From Streptomyces sp. CB01881 (GTDB lineage: Bacteria; Actinomycetota; Actinomycetes; Streptomycetales; Streptomycetaceae), in NCBI RefSeq assembly GCF_002953255.1, contig NZ_CP026498.1, forward strand, positions 7,675,237 to 7,739,236: a DNA stretch of 64,000 nt. The letters are read 5' to 3'. The notes under the pieces are model-generated. The model saw only the letters and a program-made list of their open reading frames with translations. It searched no databases and had not been told where the DNA came from. Shown one piece after another: positions 59,607-64,000 of this stretch (the stretch's first letter is position 1; every line of letters starts with the position of its first letter). Both the position numbers and the translations under genes were made by a program.

Positions 59607-59735
59607 CCGGGGTGTGACCGCGGCGCGTCGGACCGGGGCACGGCTCCGGCGGCCGGCCCGGAGTGTGACTCCGGTGCGTCGGCCCGGGGTGTGACCGCGG
59701 CGCGTCGGAACGGAGCGCACTGCGGCGTGTCGGCC
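59607..59735. repeat. Five tandem copies of a 26-bp repeat
   Basis: The 322-bp gap after cya holds units starting at 59607, 59633, 59658, 59684 and 59710. Units 1 and 4 are identical over 26 bp (CCGGGGTGTGACC then GCGGCGCGTCGGA); the others differ by several bases and one is 25 bp. Beyond 59736 there is only the leader of the GGDEF gene, and I see no gene in the gap. Confidence 0.8.
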
Positions 59736-59921
59736 GGGGTGGCCGAACGGTTGAACCCTGTACGGCTGCGCGGACCCTTCCCGGCAAACGGGGCATAACC
59801 GAACGAAACCGCCATAGTCTTGGTGCAAGCGGCCGGACGGGTAGGGCTTCCCGGCGGGCGCGGGCCCCGGCGGCGTGCCGCGGGGCGGGGCAGCACCGAG
59901 CACAGGGAGCGAGGCGAGCCG

Positions 59922-61754
59922 GTGAGCAGTGAGGCGATCGTGACGGACCGCGGCTGCGACAGCGACCGGCCGCAGCAGCCGGCCGCCCCTGACCTGCGGC
60001 TGAAGTCCGTGGTCGAGCTCGCGCAGGACATGGCGGGCGCCCTCACCCCGCTGGAGGCCGTCCGGGCGGCCGCCGCCCGAGCCACCGAGGCGCTCGGCGC
60101 CACCATGGCCGCCGTCTCGGTCTGGGACCGCGAGTCGGGCCGGCTGAGGGTCCTGGTCAACCACGGGGAGCTGGCGCCCGGGGAGGAGGAGCTGCCGGAG
60201 GACGAGTCCTACCCGGTGGCCGACTTCCCCGAGATCGTCACCTACCTGGAGGAGCGCTGGACCACCGGCCGCCTCCCGCGCGCGTGGCTGCAGAGCGCCG
60301 AGGACTCCGAACCGCACGCCGGGCACTCGCATCCCACGGCCGGCGCGTACTGCCAGGAGCGCGCCGCGGCGCTGCGCCGGCGCGGACGGGCCTGCTGCGT
60401 CGTCGCCCCGATCGTGCTGCACGGGCAGGCGTGGGGCGAGCTGTACCTGGCCCGGACCGTGGGCACCCCGGAGTTCACCGAGGCCGACGCCGACTACGCC
60501 ACCCTGCTCGCCGCCCAGATCTCGGCCGGCCTCGCCCAGACCGAGCGCCTCGCCGACCTGCGCAAGCTCGCCTTCTCCGACCCGCTCACCGGCCTGGCCA
60601 ACCGGCGTGCGGTGGACGCCCGGCTGGAGAGCGCGCTGGAGGCGCACAACCGGGACAACACGGTCGTCTCGTTGGTGGTCTGCGACGTCAACGGCCTCAA
60701 ACGGGTCAACGACCAGCTCGGCCACGAGATGGGCGACCGGCTGCTGGAACGCTTCGCCCACCAGCTGTCGCTGGCCGCCGCCAAGCTGCCCGGCAGCCTC
60801 GCCGCCCGGCTCGGCGGTGACGAGTTCTGCCTGCTGGTCGAAGGGCAGAAGGCCGACGAGGTGGTCGCCGTCGCCGAGGAGCTGTGCGCGCGGGCCCTCG
60901 CGCTCGCCGAGGGCGAGGGGGTCGCCTGCGGGGTCGCCTCCACCGGGGACTCGATCGGCCCGGTCACCACCGCCGACCGGCTCTTCCGGCTCGCCGACGC
61001 CGCCCAGTACCGGGCCAAGGCCGCCCGCTCCGCCCACCCGGTGGTCGCCGGACGCAGCCACGGGCCCGGCTTCTCGCCCGACCCGACCGTGCTGCTCGCC
61101 GACGCCGCCGACCCGCACCACCGGGCCGACGCCCGCGGCCGTGGCGCCGGCCGGGCCGGGGCCGGCGACCGGCGGCGGTTCCGCGGGGCCGCGCACAGTG
61201 CCGACCCGGGCCAGCTGCTCACCGCCGTGCTCGCCGCCCTCGACCAGCACGGCTCGGCCCGCTCCGTGCACCCCGCCGACACCATCGGCAAGCTGGCCGT
61301 CGTCGCGGAGACCTCGGCCCGGCTGCTGGACGCGGTCGGCTGGTGGGTCTCCTACGTGCCGCCCGGCTCGCAGCTGATGCGGACGGCGCAGCACGCCGTC
61401 TACCGGATGACCAGCGGCCCGAGCAGCACCCGGGCGGAGACCCAGCGGGCGCAGATCGAGGCCCCCGACGCCGTCTTCGACCTGCGGCACTACCCGATGA
61501 CCCGGCGGGCCGTCCGCGGCGGCGCCTTCGCCCTGCGCGCCGGCGCCGCGGGCAACGACCCGGCCGAGGAGGCCATGCTGGTCGTCTCCGGCTACCGGGG
61601 CATGATCGGCGCCGGCGGCCAGAACGCGGCGGGCGGCTGGCTGGTCGAGCTCTTCGCCGACGACGCCACCCTCCCGCTGGGCCAGGCGGCCTGCGCCATG
61701 CGCGCCCTGGTCGCCGTCGCCCTGTCCGGCCCGGCCTCCCCGCCGCCGGGGTAG
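59922..61754 (+). CDS. GAF-GGDEF protein, predicted diguanylate cyclase
   Basis: This 610-residue cytoplasmic protein has a first GAF-like sensor at about residues 30-205, a GGDEF domain at about 215-370, and a C-terminal second sensor-like domain. Catalytic features are intact: FSDPLTGLANRRAVDARL, CDVNGLKRVNDQLGHEMGD, and the active loop RLGGDEF near residue 298. The RxxD inhibitory I-site that should lie five residues before GGDEF is absent. It has no EAL domain. c-di-GMP represses development in streptomycetes through BldD. It may correspond to the conserved streptomycete protein CdgE; I am not certain of that name. Confidence 0.88.
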   Translation: MSSEAIVTDRGCDSDRPQQPAAPDLRLKSVVELAQDMAGALTPLEAVRAAAARATEALGATMAAVSVWDRESGRLRVLVNHGELAPGEEELPEDESYPVADFPEIVTYLEERWTTGRLPRAWLQSAEDSEPHAGHSHPTAGAYCQERAAALRRRGRACCVVAPIVLHGQAWGELYLARTVGTPEFTEADADYATLLAAQISAGLAQTERLADLRKLAFSDPLTGLANRRAVDARLESALEAHNRDNTVVSLVVCDVNGLKRVNDQLGHEMGDRLLERFAHQLSLAAAKLPGSLAARLGGDEFCLLVEGQKADEVVAVAEELCARALALAEGEGVACGVASTGDSIGPVTTADRLFRLADAAQYRAKAARSAHPVVAGRSHGPGFSPDPTVLLADAADPHHRADARGRGAGRAGAGDRRRFRGAAHSADPGQLLTAVLAALDQHGSARSVHPADTIGKLAVVAETSARLLDAVGWWVSYVPPGSQLMRTAQHAVYRMTSGPSSTRAETQRAQIEAPDAVFDLRHYPMTRRAVRGGAFALRAGAAGNDPAEEAMLVVSGYRGMIGAGGQNAAGGWLVELFADDATLPLGQAACAMRALVAVALSGPASPPPG

Positions 61755-61892
61755 GCCCGTTCCCGATCCGTCGACCGGGGTGTACCGGGGCGGTCACGGT
61801 CCTGGGCGGAGGGTACCGGGGGGCCGGGCAGGCATGGGATGGTGTCCGCGGTCGGCGGGCCACGGGGGCCCGCCGGATTCGGGGGTCACACC

Positions 61893-62267
61893 ATGCGTGC
61901 TCGTCTGACGAGCCTTGTCCTGTCCGCGATGCTCGCTTTCGGCGGCGCCGCACTCGCCACCGCACCGGCGGCCTCGGCCGCCCAGGCCGCGCCGCGCGCC
62001 GCCGCGGTGGGCACCGTCCTCCAGGGCACCGCCGTCCAGGGCGCCCCGGCCGCCGCGCCCGCCGCGGCTCCGGCCCCGGCCGCCGGGGTGGCGGCGGACC
62101 GGCACGACACCCAGCTGGCCGGGTCCAAGGACAAGTCGAAGAAAAAGAAGAAGAAGGGCTTCTTCGACAAGCTCATAGGAAAGCTCATCGGCGGGCTGGT
62201 GGCGGTGGTGCTGCTCGTCCTGCTCGTCGTGGTGGTCGTGGTGCTGGTCCGCCGCAGCCGCCGCTAG
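61893..62267 (+). CDS. Small exported protein with poly-Lys segment and C-terminal membrane helix
   Basis: This 124-residue protein has a Sec signal peptide (cleavage near ASA at residue 29), an Ala/Pro-rich spacer, a strongly basic segment KDKSKKKKKKGFFDKLIGKLIGG, and one hydrophobic helix of Val/Leu followed by RRSRR. The arrangement suggests a cell-surface protein tethered at its C-terminus, with a basic amphipathic patch against the membrane or teichoic acid. It is not a sortase substrate. Function is unknown. Confidence 0.72.
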   Translation: MRARLTSLVLSAMLAFGGAALATAPAASAAQAAPRAAAVGTVLQGTAVQGAPAAAPAAAPAPAAGVAADRHDTQLAGSKDKSKKKKKKGFFDKLIGKLIGGLVAVVLLVLLVVVVVVLVRRSRR

Positions 62268-62317
62268 CCCGCGGGGCCGCCGCAGGCCCCCGGCCGGGTA
62301 TCCGCGGCGGTCCGGTG

Positions 62318-62914
62318 TCAGGCCTTGAGCGCGCGCAGGACCGCCTCCACGACGCGGTCCGCGTACGCGTGGTCGAGCGGGCCCAGGCCGTGCAGCCAGC
62401 GGTAGTACATCGGGCCGTAGAGCAGTTCGACGGCGAGGTCGAGGTCGGCGTCGTCGGCGATCCGGCCGGCCGCACGGGCGGTGCGCAGGCGGTCGCGGGT
62501 GGCCTCCAACAGCGGGTCCATCAGGCGTTCGCGGTACTCGCGGAGCAGGGCGGGGTCGAGCAGGCACTCCGAGACCAGGCCGCGGCCGGTGTTGTCGAAG
62601 GCGGGGTCGGCGAGCTGGTCGGCGGTCGGCCGCAGGACGGCGCGCAGGTCGGCGGCGAGGTCGCCGGTGTCGGGGAGGGCGAGGCTGCCGGAGGCGTCCT
62701 CGTTGGCGGCCTGGAAGGCGTCGAAGACGACCGCGCCCTTGGAGGGCCACCAGCGGTAGATGGTCTGCTTGCCGACGCCGGCACGGGCGGCGATCGCCTC
62801 GATGGTGAGTCTGCCGAAGCCGACCTCGGCAACCAGTTCGGCGGCGGCGGTGAGGACGGCCTTGCGGGAGCGCTCGCTGCGGCGGGCCGGGTCGGGTGTG
62901 CTGCTGCGGGTCAT
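62318..62914 (-). CDS. TetR family transcriptional regulator
   Basis: This 198-residue protein has the N-terminal helix-turn-helix AVLTAAAELVAEVGFGRLTIEAIAARAGVGKQTIYRWWPSKGAVV and the TetR_C_16-type ligand domain (DLAVELLYGPMYYRWLHGLGPLD). ATG 62914 is chosen for the usual short leader. A quasi-palindrome 26 nt upstream is a likely autoregulatory operator. No neighbouring target is obvious, because the adjacent hydrolase gene has lost its promoter end. Confidence 0.87.
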   Translation of the reverse strand: MTRSSTPDPARRSERSRKAVLTAAAELVAEVGFGRLTIEAIAARAGVGKQTIYRWWPSKGAVVFDAFQAANEDASGSLALPDTGDLAADLRAVLRPTADQLADPAFDNTGRGLVSECLLDPALLREYRERLMDPLLEATRDRLRTARAAGRIADDADLDLAVELLYGPMYYRWLHGLGPLDHAYADRVVEAVLRALKA

Positions 62915-62939
62915 GGCTCCATGATAGGGGCCTGGCGAA

Positions 62940-62953
62940 ACGATACGTCTCGT
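62940..62953 (-). promoter_or_regulatory. Candidate TetR operator
   Basis: ACGATACGTCTCGT is a 14-bp palindrome matching at 12 of 14 positions. It lies 26 nt upstream of the TetR gene start. The form is typical of TetR-family operators seen as AAACGATACGTTTCG-like boxes. Confidence 0.55.
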
Positions 62954-63006
62954 CTTTCCTTGTCCGGGCACGGAGCGCCCCGACGCGCTCCGTGCCCGGC
63001 GGGGGC

Positions 63007-63588
63007 TCAGCCCTCCCGGAGCGCCGCGGTCAGCAGCTCGTGGAGCCCTGCGGCGAACGCCCGGGGGTGGGTCAGGTTGCCGTTGTGGCCGCCGGGGAGG
63101 CGGGCGAGGTCCGTGCCGAGCCGTCCGGCGAGCACCTCGGCGCAGCGGTAGCTGTAGACCGTCGGGTCGGTGGCCGCGCCGATCGCCGGCACCACCCGGG
63201 CCGGCCCGGCGGCGAGCGCGTCGGCCTGGCCGGGCCCGAAGGTGCTGCGGCGCACGGTGGTCAGGTCGTGGGCGAGGAAGGTGGTGAAGTCGGCCTCGCG
63301 CTCCGGTCCGAACGACTGCGGGCCTGCCCCGGGTTCGCGGTCCTGGTGGGCGGCGATCCCGGTGGCGGCCATGACCCCGTGCAGCGCCGCCCGCCAGCCG
63401 TCCCGGTGGAAGGTGTCCTGCATCCCGGCCAGTGCGGCGACGGCCCGGGCGCGCTCCTCCTCCGGCAGGAGGGCCGGGGCGGCGGGCTCGTGGGCGATCA
63501 GGGTGTGCAGCCGGCCGGGGTGGTCGTGGGCGAGCTGGAGCCCGACCAGGGCGCCGAAGCTGCAGCCGAGCATCAGGACAGTGCGGTC
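63007..63588 (-). pseudogene. Alpha/beta hydrolase, 5-prime truncated
   Basis: The preserved 190 or so residues start at the nucleophile elbow, TVLMLGCSFGALVGLQLA, and run through the cap to a catalytic His in LPGGHNGNLTHP. The roughly 80-90 residues that should precede the elbow (oxyanion strand and HG motif) are missing. Upstream of about 63588 the reverse strand is instead the antisense of a MarR fragment. The internal ATG at 63573 cannot make a complete fold. It is probably a deletion remnant. Confidence 0.78.
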
Positions 63589-63589
63589 G

Positions 63590-63918
63590 GTGCGATCGCG
63601 GCGCGGACCGGCCTGCCGCAGAGTCAGGTGTCCACCGCGGTGGCCAGGCTGCGCGAAGCCGGGTCGATCGTCACCGAGGCCGACCCCCGGGATCGGCGGC
63701 GGCTGCTGGCCCGGCGCGCGCCGGAGGTCTCGGCCCGGCGGGTCGAGGTCGCGAACGCGACCGTGGACGACGCGCTCGTCCGCGCGCCCGGCACCGACGA
63801 CCCGCAGGTGCTGGCGGAGGTGCTGGCGGCGCTGGGGCGGCGGCTGACCCCGGCCACGGTCCGCAGACTGCGTGCGGAGGCGGCCGGGGAGGCGGCTAGC
63901 CCCATCCTTCGCATGTAG
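63590..63918 (+). pseudogene. MarR family regulator, 5-prime truncated
   Basis: In frame from the junction, the sequence reads IAARTGLPQSQVSTAVARLREAGSIVTEADPRDRRR, the recognition helix and wing of a MarR protein, then a C-terminal helical part ending SPILRM. The N-terminal dimerisation helices and a start codon are missing. It abuts the truncated hydrolase head to head. The last 80 bases of the window (63919-64000) hold nothing I recognise. Confidence 0.75.
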
Positions 63919-64000
63919 CTGTTTCGGATGAACTGATGATGTGGCCGGTACCTCGGCGGGGGTGGGTCGTTGGGTAGGGCGTGTCGATATCTCGTTCGCG

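Noticed and set aside
63919..64000. End of an insertion sequence at the right edge
   Set aside because: No terminal inverted repeat or transposase codons can be shown in the 80 bases available.

Overview
The window is chromosomal DNA of very high GC content from a filamentous actinomycete of the Streptomycetaceae (Streptomyces or Kitasatospora). I place it there from its protein families: AfsQ1/AfsQ2/SigQ, MmpB, the AccA2/AccE/PccB acyl-CoA carboxylase set, an LAXTG cell-wall protein, and dense reverse-strand reading frames typical of about 72 % GC coding DNA. From memory, the gene order resembles the SCO4856-SCO4931 interval of S. coelicolor. I see no complete insertion sequence, prophage, CRISPR array, tRNA or rRNA.

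Layout. 0-1.3 kb: head of the succinate dehydrogenase operon (sdhC, sdhD, start of sdhA, reverse strand). 1.5-8.8 kb: a lipoprotein, a ureidoimidazoline decarboxylase without a normal start codon, a Tap-like secreted hydrolase, an SDR, a stand-alone cobalamin-dependent mutase large subunit and an M20 amidohydrolase. 8.9-16.2 kb: nucleoside uptake and pyrimidine salvage (BMP lipoprotein, ABC ATPase, two permeases, cytidine deaminase, and a thymidine phosphorylase broken by a 5-nt deletion). 16-25 kb: mixed genes, including adenosine deaminase and an archaeal-type aspartyl-tRNA synthetase behind a T-box leader. 25-28 kb: a sortase-type surface protein and a bL12-C-domain-like protein. 28.4-32.3 kb: the afsQ1-afsQ2-lipoprotein operon divergent from sigQ, with an AfsQ1 box between them. 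33.8-40.8 kb: deoxyribose and purine salvage (deoC with two aldehyde dehydrogenase genes, a PGM2-like phosphopentomutase candidate, purine nucleoside phosphorylase). 40.9-47.5 kb: a poly-gamma-glutamate-synthase-like module (double-sensor HAMP protein, PgsB, PgsC, NlpC/P60 peptidase, divergent secreted protein). 47.5-58.3 kb: gamma-glutamylcyclotransferase-like protein, LpdA-type dehydrogenase, DeoR regulator, biotin-dependent carboxylase genes (accA2, accE, pccB), maf, mmpB and birA. 58.4-61.8 kb: nucleotide second-messenger enzymes (class III adenylate cyclase, GGDEF protein). 61.9-64 kb: a small membrane protein, a TetR regulator, and two genes that have both lost their 5-prime ends at one junction.

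How the genes work together. Five nucleoside-salvage units scattered over 32 kb (BMP/ABC/cdd, deoA, add, deoC-ald-ald, PNP) each carry the same short palindrome, CTACGCGCGTAG or a close variant, in the promoter region. This points to one regulon controlled by one unidentified regulator. Together the genes can import nucleosides, deaminate them, phosphorolyse them, isomerise pentose-1-phosphates, cleave deoxyribose-5-phosphate and oxidise the acetaldehyde. The break in deoA would block the thymidine branch. The carboxylase genes and birA form a second functional group: BirA would biotinylate AccA2, which works with PccB and AccE.

The most unusual items are the shared nucleoside operator, the Asn-type T-box, the frameshifted deoA, the gamma-glutamyl polymer module with an output-less double sensor, and the double deletion scar at the right edge.
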